From Candidatus Aminicenantota bacterium (GTDB lineage Bacteria; Acidobacteriota; Aminicenantia; Aminicenantales; UBA4085): a DNA stretch of 35,467 bases. The translations under genes were made by a program, and so were the position numbers. The stretch covers positions 1-35,467 of the forward strand of contig JAFGEN010000258.1 of assembly GCA_016931595.1 (NCBI GenBank). The letters run 5' to 3'. Below the pieces are notes generated by a model, which worked only from the letters and a program-made list of their open reading frames with translations, made no database searches and had not been told where the DNA came from. This document shows positions 16,704 through 25,370 of the stretch, in pieces (positions within the stretch are counted from its first letter, which is position 1; every line of letters begins with the position of its first letter).

Positions 16704-17987
16704 ATGAGCCGGAAATTGAAAGTCGGCCTGTTCGTCGGCGGGACGCTGGCCGTGGCGGCCGTTTTCATCCTGCTCGTCGGGGATGTGGCTTACCTGTTCA
16801 AGAAGCCGGGATATATGTTGAATGTCGACGTCTCAACCGCCGCCGGCCTCGACGCCAAGGCCGTGGTCAAAATGGCCGGGGTCAAGATCGGCTATGTCAG
16901 GGGCATCGAGCTTTCAGGGGTCGGAGCCCGGGTCGTCATGGCCATCGAAGCCGGCGTCCGGGTGCCGGACGATTCCCAGGCCACGTTCGCCACCCTCGGC
17001 CTCATCGGGGAGAAATACGTCGAAATTTATCCGGGACAATCGTCGACATACTGCCCCGACGGCGGGATCATCCCCGGGTCCCAGAAAGCGGGCTTCGACC
17101 AGGTGGGCGAGCTTCTTTCGAATGTGGGCGGAAAGCTCCAGGAAGCAGCCGGCTCCCTTCGCGACACCCTGGACGAGGAAACCCGGACGAAGCTGAAAGC
17201 CGCCCTGGACGGGGCGGCCGGAGCGACCGAAGAATTGCGCGCGTTTCTGGCCGCAAACCGCGGCGGATTCCAGTCCCTGATCCAAGGGGCGGATAGAACC
17301 GTCGGGGACGTCGGCCGGATCGTGACCGAGATGGCCGAAAAGATCGATCAAACGCTGGCCGCCGTCCGTGACACCGTCGCCGAAACACGCGATCCGTTGA
17401 AGGCCGACCTGGCCAAAATCGGCGAGGCTGTGGATAAACTTCGGGAGCTCCTGGAACGGGTCGAGAGGGGCGAGGGGACGGCCGGGAAATTGATCCGGGA
17501 CCCCGCACTCTACGATGAGGCGAGCGAAGTCCTGTCTTCCGTCAAAAAGGCGGCCGGCTCGCTCTCCGGCCTCAGCGGATACGCCGATTTCCAGGCGGGC
17601 TATTTCGGCTCGAGCGAGCTCGTCCGCTCGGCTCTTTCAGCCGGGCTGCGGGTGAAGGAGAACACGTTCTTGGAGGCGGGCCTGGTCCGCGACCCCTGGG
17701 CCGGGGAATTCCGGTTCTCGCTCCAGGGCGGGCTGCGGCTGGGGCGCTTCGCCCCCCGGGCCGGCTTCATCGAGAACGAACTGGGCGTCGGCCTCGATTA
17801 TTTCGGGGGCAAGGAGTGGGGCCTGAGCCTCGAGGGCTTCGATTTCAACCGGGCCGAAAGCCCCCGGGTCAGGCTGACGGGAAAATTTTACCCGGTCCCG
17901 AACGTCTATCTTTTGGCCGGAGCCGACGATTTCACCCTGGCCCGGCGGCGCGAGGTCTTTTTCGGCCTTGGCCTCACCCTGCGATGA
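16704..17987 (+). CDS. MlaD/MCE-family protein with beta-barrel-like C-terminus
   Basis: N-terminal TM; MCE domain GYMLNVDVSTAAGLDAKAVVKMAGVKIGYVRGIEL; helical middle; C-terminal alternating Gly/aromatic strands ending FFGLGLTLR. Confidence 0.85.
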   Translation: MSRKLKVGLFVGGTLAVAAVFILLVGDVAYLFKKPGYMLNVDVSTAAGLDAKAVVKMAGVKIGYVRGIELSGVGARVVMAIEAGVRVPDDSQATFATLGLIGEKYVEIYPGQSSTYCPDGGIIPGSQKAGFDQVGELLSNVGGKLQEAAGSLRDTLDEETRTKLKAALDGAAGATEELRAFLAANRGGFQSLIQGADRTVGDVGRIVTEMAEKIDQTLAAVRDTVAETRDPLKADLAKIGEAVDKLRELLERVERGEGTAGKLIRDPALYDEASEVLSSVKKAAGSLSGLSGYADFQAGYFGSSELVRSALSAGLRVKENTFLEAGLVRDPWAGEFRFSLQGGLRLGRFAPRAGFIENELGVGLDYFGGKEWGLSLEGFDFNRAESPRVRLTGKFYPVPNVYLLAGADDFTLARRREVFFGLGLTLR

Positions 17988-19345
17988 AGAATAAGTCTTT
18001 TTTCTCCTGTCAAAGCTGCGGAGCGAAATCTCCCAAGTGGCTGGGCCGCTGCCCGGCCTGCGGCGAGTGGAACTCGCTGGTCGAGGAAACCGACCTCGAG
18101 GACATCCCTCTTCCCGAGCAGGCCTTCGCCCTTTCTGAACCGGTCGTTTACGGCGAGTATCAAGCGTCCGACAAGCCCCGGATCCCGGTCGGGATTCAGG
18201 AAGTCCACTCCGTCCTGGGGGGCGGAGTGGTTTCCGGGTCGTTGGTCCTGGTCGGCGGGGAACCAGGGATCGGCAAGTCCACCCTCCTTTTGCAAATGTC
18301 GCGGGATTTCGCGGCGGCCGGGATTTCGGTCCTCTATGTTTCCGGGGAAGAGTCGCTTGACCAGATCAAGCTTCGGGGCGGGCGTTTGGGCGTGGGCGGC
18401 GGCCCGCTGTATCTCCTGGCCGAAACGAACCTGGAGCGGATCCTGGCCCAGGCCGAAAAGCTCCATCCGAACATCCTGGTGGTCGATTCAGTCCAGACGG
18501 TGTTCTCCTCCAAGCTCTCCTCGGGGCCGGGGACGATCAGCCAGGTTCGGGAAGCCGCCAACCAGGTCTTCCGCTTCGCCAAGCGAAACGCCATCCCCGC
18601 CTTTCTCATCGGACACATCACCAAGGAAGGATCCCTGGCCGGGCCGAAGTCGCTCGAGCATATCGTCGACGTCGTTCTCCTGTTCGAGGGCGAGCGCGAC
18701 CACAGCCATCGGGTTCTTCGTGTCCTGAAAAACCGTTTCGGCCCGGTCTCCGAGCTGGCGATTTTTGAAATGACCGCCGCGGGCCTGGAACCGATCCCCG
18801 ACCCTTCGGCCTTCTTCCTTAAGGAACGGCCGAACAACGAGGCCGGGAGCGTCGTCGTGGCGACGATCAAGGGGTCGCGGCCGCTGCTCATCGAGGTCCA
18901 GTCGCTCGTTTCACCGACCCTGTTTTCTTCCAATCCCCGGCGGATGACGGTCGGTCTCGATCACTACCGGACGTCGATGCTGCTGGCGGTGATCGAGCGG
19001 AAGCTCGGCTATACCTTCGGCTCGGAGGACATCTATCTCAACGTCGCCGGAGGCTTGGAAGTCGAGGAACCGGCGGCCGACCTGGGCATTGTCATGGGTG
19101 TGGTTTCCTGCTTGATGAACCGGCCGGTTCCGGCCGGCCTGGCCGTCTTCGGCGAGGTCGGCCTCAGCGGCGAAGTCCGGTCCGTCGGCCAGGCCGTGGC
19201 CCGGGCCAAGGAGGCGGCCGCCCTGGGTTTCAACTCCCTGCTTCTCCCGGAAGGCAATGCGGCCGTTCCGGCCGGTGAAAAGATCGACGGCCTCCGCCTG
19301 CTCGGAGCCCGAACGATCCGCCAGGCGGTCGAGCTCGTTTTCTGA
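17984..19345 (+). CDS. radA: DNA repair protein RadA/Sms
   Basis: MKNKSFFSCQSCGAKSPKWLGRCPACGEWNSLVEE; GGEPGIGKSTLLLQ; LKNRFGPVSELAIFEM; C-terminal Lon-like domain. Start overlaps the previous stop (ATGA). Confidence 0.97.
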   Translation: MKNKSFFSCQSCGAKSPKWLGRCPACGEWNSLVEETDLEDIPLPEQAFALSEPVVYGEYQASDKPRIPVGIQEVHSVLGGGVVSGSLVLVGGEPGIGKSTLLLQMSRDFAAAGISVLYVSGEESLDQIKLRGGRLGVGGGPLYLLAETNLERILAQAEKLHPNILVVDSVQTVFSSKLSSGPGTISQVREAANQVFRFAKRNAIPAFLIGHITKEGSLAGPKSLEHIVDVVLLFEGERDHSHRVLRVLKNRFGPVSELAIFEMTAAGLEPIPDPSAFFLKERPNNEAGSVVVATIKGSRPLLIEVQSLVSPTLFSSNPRRMTVGLDHYRTSMLLAVIERKLGYTFGSEDIYLNVAGGLEVEEPAADLGIVMGVVSCLMNRPVPAGLAVFGEVGLSGEVRSVGQAVARAKEAAALGFNSLLLPEGNAAVPAGEKIDGLRLLGARTIRQAVELVF

Positions 19346-19386
19346 TAGAATACCGCGCGGATGGTCCGCTGAAGAAGGATGGGATC

Positions 19387-20376
19387 ATGGGCCTATTCAT
19401 TTTTCGCCTCGTCTTCGTCGTCGCGACCGCCGCGGTGGGTTACTCCGTCCCGCCGTTCGGCTTGAAGCCGGCGGCCGCGGCCGGCCTTGCCGGCGCCCTG
19501 GCCGTTGCCGTCATCCTGTTCGAAATCCGGGTCCGCAAGGCGGCCTTCAAATCGGTCTGGTCTTCAACCCTCGGGACCGCCGTCGGCGTGCTTCTTGGCT
19601 GGATCCTGGGGGCGGCCTGCCAGGCCGCGGCCGCAGAGCCGCGGACGGCGGCTTTCCTTCGGGTCATTTTTCTCCTCCTGTTGCCGGCGGCCGGTTTCCT
19701 GGTCGGGTTGCGAAAACCGGAGTGGTTCGACCCGGGCCACCTCCTCCGCTTCATCCGGGAACGGGACGGCGGCCGGATTTTCAAGGTCCTTGACACGAGC
19801 GTCATCATTGACGGCCGGATCGCCGAGATCTGCGCCGCCGGTTTCCTCGACGGGACCCTGGTCGTCCCCCAGTTCGTCTTGAAAGAGCTCCAGGCGGTGG
19901 CCGACTCCCCCGACGGGCTCAAGCGCCAGCGCGGCCGCCGGGGCCTGGACATCCTCGACCAGCTCCAGAAATCCAAGACGGCCGACATCCTGATCACAGA
20001 GATGGACTTTCCCGGAATCCGCGACGTGGATTCCAAACTGATCGAGGTGGCCCTCCGGCTCGAAGCCAAAATCGTGACCAACGACGTCAACCTGAACAAG
20101 GTCGCCCGGCTGCGCGGTGTCGCCGTCCTCAACATCAACGAACTGGCCAATGCTCTCAAACCGGTCGTCCTGCCAGGCGAGACGATGATGGCCTATCTCA
20201 TCAAGGAAGGAAAGGAAAAGGACCAGGGCGTGGCCTACCTGGACGACGGGACGATGGTCGTGGTCGACAACGCCCGCCGGATGATCGGCCAGACTGTGCC
20301 CATCATGGTCACCTCGGTCCTCCAAACGACCGTGGGCAAGATGATCTTCGGCCGGTACAACGAAGAGGGGAAGTGA
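19387..20376 (+). CDS. YacL-like membrane-anchored PIN/TRAM-domain protein
   Basis: Hydrophobic N-terminus, then KVLDTSVIIDGRIAEICAAGFLDGTLVVPQFVLKELQ...IVTNDVNLNKVARLRGVAVLNINELANALKP and a TRAM tail. Confidence 0.92.
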   Translation: MGLFIFRLVFVVATAAVGYSVPPFGLKPAAAAGLAGALAVAVILFEIRVRKAAFKSVWSSTLGTAVGVLLGWILGAACQAAAAEPRTAAFLRVIFLLLLPAAGFLVGLRKPEWFDPGHLLRFIRERDGGRIFKVLDTSVIIDGRIAEICAAGFLDGTLVVPQFVLKELQAVADSPDGLKRQRGRRGLDILDQLQKSKTADILITEMDFPGIRDVDSKLIEVALRLEAKIVTNDVNLNKVARLRGVAVLNINELANALKPVVLPGETMMAYLIKEGKEKDQGVAYLDDGTMVVVDNARRMIGQTVPIMVTSVLQTTVGKMIFGRYNEEGK

Positions 20377-21053
20377 GCCGGGTCGCGGCGGTCGTTGTAG
20401 CGGCCGGCGCCGGGACCCGGTTCGGGGGGGCCAAGCAGTATGCCGCCCTGGGCGGCCGGCCGCTGGTCGAATGGAGCTTATCGGCTTTCCAGGGCCATGC
20501 CCGGGTCGACGATATCGTCCTGGTTTTACCCCAAAACGCCGAAAAATCGAGATGGACGGGGCGTTATTCCAAGATCCTGGACGTCGTCCCGGGCGGTCTT
20601 CGCCGCCAGGATTCCGTCCGAGCCGGGTTTGACCGGCTCGACGCGGAGAGGACCGGCCTCGTGCTCGTTCACGACGGAGCCCGGCCGCTGGTCTCGATGG
20701 ACCTGATCGACCGGGTGATCGAGGCCGCCGGAAAAAGCGGAGCGGCCGTCCCCGTCGTCCCGGCCGAGGACACCCTCAAGGAAATCGAAGACCGGCAGGT
20801 CGTCCGGACGATCGATCGGGCCCGGATTCGGCGGGCCCAGACGCCCCAGGGGTTCGCGTTCGCCGTTCTCCGGCAAGCCCTGGCCTCGGCCGAGGAGAGC
20901 TCGTATACGGGAACAGACGAAGCGTCGCTCGTCGAGCGGCTGGGGCGCCCGGTGGCCGCCGTCGACGGCGATCCCCGCAACATCAAGATCACAACCCCAC
21001 TGGACCTTCAGTCCGCGGAGGCAATCCTCGATGCGAATCGGCCTGGGATATGA
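20373..21053 (+). CDS. ispD: 2-C-methyl-D-erythritol 4-phosphate cytidylyltransferase
   Basis: VAAVVVAAGAGTRFGGAKQYAALGGRPLVEWSL; LVHDGARPLVS; RAQTPQGF; GTDEASLVE. GTG start overlaps the previous stop. Confidence 0.95.
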   Translation: MSRVAAVVVAAGAGTRFGGAKQYAALGGRPLVEWSLSAFQGHARVDDIVLVLPQNAEKSRWTGRYSKILDVVPGGLRRQDSVRAGFDRLDAERTGLVLVHDGARPLVSMDLIDRVIEAAGKSGAAVPVVPAEDTLKEIEDRQVVRTIDRARIRRAQTPQGFAFAVLRQALASAEESSYTGTDEASLVERLGRPVAAVDGDPRNIKITTPLDLQSAEAILDANRPGI

Positions 21054-21516
21054 CCTTCACCGACTGAAGGCGGGCCGGCCGCTCTTCCTCGGCGGCGTCC
21101 GGGTTCCCTCGCCCAAAGGTCTTCTCGGGCATTCCGACGGCGACGCCGTCATCCATGCCGTCATCGACGCGCTGCTCGGCGCGGCGGGCGAGGGCGATAT
21201 CGGCCGGTTGTTTCCCGACACGGACCCGGCCTATCAAAACATCCGGAGCACGGAATTGTTGCGGACGGTTGTTCGGACGCTGCGGAGAAAAGGCCTGCGG
21301 CCGGACCATGTCGACGCCGTCGTGGTCGCCGAAGAGCCCAAGCTCGGCCCTCATTTCGAGGCGATGAAAGACGTCCTCGCTCCGATCCTCGGGCTTTCCC
21401 GGGACCGGCTGGGCCTCAAGGCCAAGACCAACGAAGGGCTGGGCGATATCGGCCGGGGCCGGGCGATCGCCTGTTTCGCCGTCGCAACGCTCAGGAAAAT
21501 TCCGAAGCGCCGGTAA
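21031..21516 (+). CDS. ispF: 2-C-methyl-D-erythritol 2,4-cyclodiphosphate synthase
   Basis: MRIGLGYDLHRLKAGRPLFLGGV; GLLGHSDGDAVIHAVIDALLGAAGEGDIGRLFPDTDP; KAKTNEGLGDIGRG. Overlaps ispD by 23 nt. Confidence 0.97.
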   Translation: MRIGLGYDLHRLKAGRPLFLGGVRVPSPKGLLGHSDGDAVIHAVIDALLGAAGEGDIGRLFPDTDPAYQNIRSTELLRTVVRTLRRKGLRPDHVDAVVVAEEPKLGPHFEAMKDVLAPILGLSRDRLGLKAKTNEGLGDIGRGRAIACFAVATLRKIPKRR

Positions 21517-21531
21517 CGCGGCGGATTTCGG

Positions 21532-21561
21532 TTGACTTCTTTTGCGCGGCCGGGATATGCT
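21532..21561 (+). promoter_or_regulatory. Sigma70-like promoter for the M14 peptidase gene
   Basis: TTGACT (21532-21537), 18-nt spacer, TATGCT (21556-21561). Confidence 0.45.
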
Positions 21562-21618
21562 CCTCCCTTCACAATCGTTCTTCGACCCGTCCAAGATCTC
21601 ACCGAGGAGGCGAAGGCC

Positions 21619-23550
21619 ATGAAAAAAATCACCATCCGGACGGCCTTGGCGGCCGTCATCGCGGCGTCCGTTCTCTTGAGCGTTTCCGCCCAGGATTTCC
21701 CCAGGCGGGATTTCACCCCCGTCCCGTCCAAGGCCTACCAGGTCGGCGGCGTGCGGCATGGGGTCAGTTTCTTTCCCCGCTACGAGGGCGACATCATCAA
21801 GCCGAAGAAGCCGGGGACGATGGATTTTCTCCATTACCACACCTACGCCGAGGTGAACGAGTTCCTGGCCGCCTGGGCCAAGGAATATCCCGATCTTGTC
21901 GACCTGTATTCGGTCGCCAAATCATTCGAAGGCCGGGATATCCGGCAGATCACGATCACCAATAAAAAGACCGGTAAGGACACGGACAAACCGGCGATGT
22001 ACATCGAGGGGAACCGCCATTCCGGCGAAGTCACGGCGGCCGAAGCGGCCCTCTATTTTGCCTGGCACGTCTTGACCCAATACGGAAAAGACCCGGAGAT
22101 CACAAAGCTGGTCGACACCAGGGCCCTCTATGTCCGGGTGCAAAACAATCCCGACGGCTCCGAGCTCTATCTCAACACGGCCCAGTCGCTCCGGAGCACC
22201 GTCCGGCCCTATGACAACGACGGCGACGGCTTGTTGGACGAAGACCCGCCCGAGGACATCGATGGCGACGGCTTCATCCTTCAGATGCGGAAAAAAGTCG
22301 AACCGGGAAAAGGAACAATGACCATCGACCCCAACGACCCGACCGGGCGTCTGATGGTCCGGGCCGAACCGGGCAAGGGCGATTATATTGTCCAAGCTGA
22401 AGGCTGGGACAACGACGGCGACGGCCGGATCAACGAGGACGGGATCGGCGGCCTGGACCTCCACCGCAATTACCCCGAAAACTGGCGGCCGATGCCCGGG
22501 CAGGACGCCACCGGCCGGGGCTGGACCCAGGGCGGAGCCGGCGAGTACCCTCTTTCGGAAATCGAGACGCGGGCGGTGGTCCTCTTCCTGCTTCAACACC
22601 CCAACATCTCAGTCGTCCAGACCATGGACACGACCGTGCCGATGCTGCTCCACGGTCCTTCGACCAGCCGGATGGACGAGTCGATGTTCCCCGAGGACAT
22701 GAAGATTTACAAGTATTTCGACGAGGAAGGCAAGAAGCTCACCGGGTATGACCGGGCCGGCGACACTTATTTCGACTACTCGACCGGAAACCGGGGTTCC
22801 CGGATGATGACGGGCGGCCCCGGCGGAGCGGCCGGACGGCCGGCCCAGGCGCCGGAGCCGCTGTCGGGTTCGCCGCTTTTCGGCCACTCCCCCGATTTCG
22901 GCTACCTCTACTATGGGGCCGTTTGGTACGGAGACGAGCTCTGGAACGGGGGCCGGCTGCAGGATTATAACGGCGACGGCCGGGTCAGCGAGGCCGAACA
23001 GCTCCGTTATATCGACGAAAACCTGGGCGGCAGGTATTTCAAACCCTGGACCAAGGCCCTCCATCCGACCCTGGGCGAGGTTGAAATCGGCGGATTCAAC
23101 CCAAAGTACTGGAGACAGAACCCGCCCGTGGAACTCCTGGAAGAATGGGTGAAAAAAGAGGTCAATTTCAACCTTCTCCTTTATCAATCCCTGCCCCTCC
23201 CCCGCATTCAGGGAGCGGTCCTGCGGCCGGCGAAAAAAGAGAAAGGCGTCCTTGATCTGGTCGTGACCGTGGCCAACGAGGGCTTCCTGCCCACGGCCCT
23301 GAAGATGGCCGATCGGGTGAAGATCGTCCGTCCGGACAATATCACCATTACCCTGCCGAACGGCTTGGAGCTCGTTTCGGGCCGGGCCCGCCAGGAGATC
23401 GGATATCTCTCCGGCGGCCAGAAGAAAGATGTCGTCTTCAAAGTGAAAAGGACGGCGCCGGGTTCCGGCGAGCTGGACGTGGTCTTCAGCTCGACCCGGG
23501 GAGGCGTGGACAAGAAAACAATTCGTATCGAAACGCCGTCGGTTAAATAA
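21619..23550 (+). CDS. Secreted M14-family zinc carboxypeptidase-like protein with Ca-binding-type loops
   Basis: Signal peptide MKKITIRTALAAVIAASVLLSVSAQD; YSVAKSFEGRDI; EGNRHSGEVTAAEAALY (HxxE); LDLHRNYPENW; DxDGDG loops. Start at 21619, downstream of the promoter. Confidence 0.88.
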   Translation: MKKITIRTALAAVIAASVLLSVSAQDFPRRDFTPVPSKAYQVGGVRHGVSFFPRYEGDIIKPKKPGTMDFLHYHTYAEVNEFLAAWAKEYPDLVDLYSVAKSFEGRDIRQITITNKKTGKDTDKPAMYIEGNRHSGEVTAAEAALYFAWHVLTQYGKDPEITKLVDTRALYVRVQNNPDGSELYLNTAQSLRSTVRPYDNDGDGLLDEDPPEDIDGDGFILQMRKKVEPGKGTMTIDPNDPTGRLMVRAEPGKGDYIVQAEGWDNDGDGRINEDGIGGLDLHRNYPENWRPMPGQDATGRGWTQGGAGEYPLSEIETRAVVLFLLQHPNISVVQTMDTTVPMLLHGPSTSRMDESMFPEDMKIYKYFDEEGKKLTGYDRAGDTYFDYSTGNRGSRMMTGGPGGAAGRPAQAPEPLSGSPLFGHSPDFGYLYYGAVWYGDELWNGGRLQDYNGDGRVSEAEQLRYIDENLGGRYFKPWTKALHPTLGEVEIGGFNPKYWRQNPPVELLEEWVKKEVNFNLLLYQSLPLPRIQGAVLRPAKKEKGVLDLVVTVANEGFLPTALKMADRVKIVRPDNITITLPNGLELVSGRARQEIGYLSGGQKKDVVFKVKRTAPGSGELDVVFSSTRGGVDKKTIRIETPSVK

Positions 23551-23590
23551 AAGGCAGGGCTGCGTAGCGGAAATATTTATCGTTCGGCCG

Positions 23591-23619
23591 GGAAGAAAGT
23601 CCCGCCGCCCGCGTCTAAT
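23591..23619 (+). promoter_or_regulatory. ECF-sigma-type promoter, copy 1
   Basis: GGAAGAAA (23591-23598), 13 nt, CGTCTAAT (23612-23619); matches the copy at 24233. Confidence 0.6.
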
Positions 23620-23635
23620 AGCCGAAGGAGTCAAT

Positions 23636-24058
23636 ATGAAAAAAATCGCGCTTCTGTCGGCTTTGGTCTTTGGATTGGGCCTGGCGGCGCTGGCTGCGGT
23701 CAATGTCACCGGGGCCTGGGAGTTCACGATGAAGATGGGCGACCGGGAGATGAATCAGGACATGACCTTCGCCCAGGACGGCGAAAAGCTGACCGTGACC
23801 ATGACCCGGACGGGCCGTGACGGCAACGTCATGGAGTCCAAAGGGGAAGGAACGGTCAAGGGAAACGAGATCGAATGGAAAATCGTCCGCCAGGGACGGG
23901 ACGGCCAGGAAATGACCACCACCTATAAAGGGACCATCGCCGACGATAACAACATGAAAGGGACGATGGAAGGCGGCTTCGGGCGTCCCGGCGGCGGCGG
24001 CGGCGGCGGCGCCATGACTCCGCCCGAGTGGACGGCCGTCCGCAAGGCCAAATCGTAG
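23636..24058 (+). CDS. Small secreted protein of unknown function
   Basis: Signal peptide MKKIALLSALVFGLGLAALAAVNVTGAWEFTMKM; beta-rich TVKGNEIEWKIV...YKGTIADDNNMKGTMEGG; poly-Gly stretch. Confidence 0.8.
   Translation: MKKIALLSALVFGLGLAALAAVNVTGAWEFTMKMGDREMNQDMTFAQDGEKLTVTMTRTGRDGNVMESKGEGTVKGNEIEWKIVRQGRDGQEMTTTYKGTIADDNNMKGTMEGGFGRPGGGGGGGAMTPPEWTAVRKAKS
23990..24010. repeat. (GGC)7 trinucleotide tract encoding poly-Gly
   Basis: Seven tandem GGC units read directly. Confidence 0.9.
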
Positions 24059-24089
24059 CACCCCCCTCCTTTTTTCATTCTCTCTCTTC

Positions 24090-24123
24090 GGGGCTCCCGC
24101 CGAAAGGCGGGGGCCTCTTTTTT
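24090..24123 (+). terminator. Rho-independent terminator
   Basis: GGGGCTCCCGCC-GAAA-GGCGGGGGCCTC, 12-bp stem with GU pairs and GAAA loop, then TTTTTT. Confidence 0.88.
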
Positions 24124-24145
24124 ATATCTGCCGGTTGGATTCTGC

Positions 24146-24151
24146 TATAAT
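24146..24151 (+). promoter_or_regulatory. Extended -10 (P1) upstream of the sigma factor gene
   Basis: TGCTATAAT with TATAAT at 24146-24151. Confidence 0.5.
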
Positions 24152-24232
24152 GGCCCGGGCCCGCGAGGGACAATCCCGTCCCGCCCCGGCGCCGCGACGG
24201 GGTTTATTTTTGAGCCGACGAGTCCTTTCCGG

Positions 24233-24261
24233 GGAAGAATTATCCCGCCTCCGCGTCTAAT
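24233..24261 (+). promoter_or_regulatory. ECF-sigma-type promoter, copy 2 (P2, putative autoregulation)
   Basis: GGAAGAAT (24233-24240), 13 nt, CGTCTAAT (24254-24261). Confidence 0.65.
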
Positions 24262-24292
24262 GGATGTCGGAGGATAATGAGCGTGAACGCGA

Positions 24293-24862
24293 ATGGACGA
24301 ACAGACGCTGGTCGAGCTGTCCCGCAACGGACGACGCGACGCCTTCGAACAGTTGGTGGTGATGTATAACCAAAAGGTCTTCGCCCTCGCTTACGGTTTC
24401 GTCAGGGACCGGGCGACGGCCGACGACCTGACCCAGGAGATTTTATTGAAAGTGTACCAGGCCCTTCCGTCGTTCCGGGTCGAGTCGGAATTCGGGACGT
24501 GGCTGTACCGGATCGCCGTCAACCATGTCAAGGACCATTTACGGAAAGCGTCCCGGCGCCGGACCGTCTCCCTGGACCAGGTCGGCGAAGGCCCGATGGC
24601 GGTCGACGGCGGGGCGGAGTCGCGCGTCCAGGCGAGCGAGGAGGAAAAACGCCGGCGCGAAGTCTTCCGGATGCTGGAGACCCTGCCGGACAAGTACCGG
24701 ATTATTCTCACCCTTCGAGACGTGGAAGGCCTTCCCTACGAAGAAGTCGCCCGGACGCTGGGGATCGCCCCGGGAACGGTCGATTCCCGCCTTCACCGGG
24801 CCCGGAAAATGCTTCGAAAGAAAATGTCGCCCTACCTCAGGGTGGAAGGAGGAAGACCATGA
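24293..24862 (+). CDS. ECF-family RNA polymerase sigma factor
   Basis: Region 2: RDAFEQLVVMYNQKVFALAYGFVRDRATADDLTQEILLKVYQALPSFR...FGTWLYRIAVNHVKDHLRK; region 4: LRDVEGLPYEEVARTLGIAPGTVDSRLHRARKMLRKKM. Confidence 0.96.
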   Translation: MDEQTLVELSRNGRRDAFEQLVVMYNQKVFALAYGFVRDRATADDLTQEILLKVYQALPSFRVESEFGTWLYRIAVNHVKDHLRKASRRRTVSLDQVGEGPMAVDGGAESRVQASEEEKRRREVFRMLETLPDKYRIILTLRDVEGLPYEEVARTLGIAPGTVDSRLHRARKMLRKKMSPYLRVEGGRP

Positions 24863-25368
24863 ACTGCCGCAAGGCGGAGCGTTGGCTTCTTGCGTCCTTT
24901 GACCGGGACCTTCCCGCGGCCGACCGTGACATCCTGGAGGGGCATCTGAACGCGTGTTCCGCATGCCGGAAGAAGGCCGAGGAATATGTCATGATCCGCG
25001 GCCGCCTGGCCGGAGACCGGACCCCCGAACCGCTTCCTCATTTCTGGGAGCGGTTGGAGTCCCGCCTCATCGAATCCCGCTCGTCCGCTCCCGGGGCCGC
25101 CTTGGTCCGTCTCTGGACCCGGGCGATTCCCGTCTCCCTGTCGCTTCTGGCCGGATTCCTCGTCGCAACATTGTTCTTTCTCCCGCCCGTCCGGCCGGGC
25201 GATTCGACCGGGGCGGAAACCGCGGGCCTTTCCGGGTCCCAGACTCTCTTGCTGACCGACGGCAACCCAATCGCCGAGGCCGCCCCGATTTTCGAGGAAA
25301 GCCGGCGGGACGTGCGCAATCTCCAGGTCCTCTTCGCCGCCGTTGAACTTCCGGCGGGAAAACGGTGA
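24859..25368 (+). CDS. Membrane anti-sigma factor with zf-HC2 (ZAS) domain
   Basis: MNCRKAERWLLASFDRDLPAADRDILEGHLNACSACRKKAEEY (HxxxCxxC) plus one TM; start overlaps the sigma stop (ATGA). Confidence 0.9.
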   Translation: MNCRKAERWLLASFDRDLPAADRDILEGHLNACSACRKKAEEYVMIRGRLAGDRTPEPLPHFWERLESRLIESRSSAPGAALVRLWTRAIPVSLSLLAGFLVATLFFLPPVRPGDSTGAETAGLSGSQTLLLTDGNPIAEAAPIFEESRRDVRNLQVLFAAVELPAGKR

Positions 25369-25370
25369 CG

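Noticed and set aside
22609-23727. 372-aa minus-strand ORF
   Set aside because: Antisense to the M14 peptidase gene; no family features.
23990-24010. GGC repeat as a phase-variation switch
   Set aside because: Trinucleotide unit inside a coding frame changes only Gly number, not frame.
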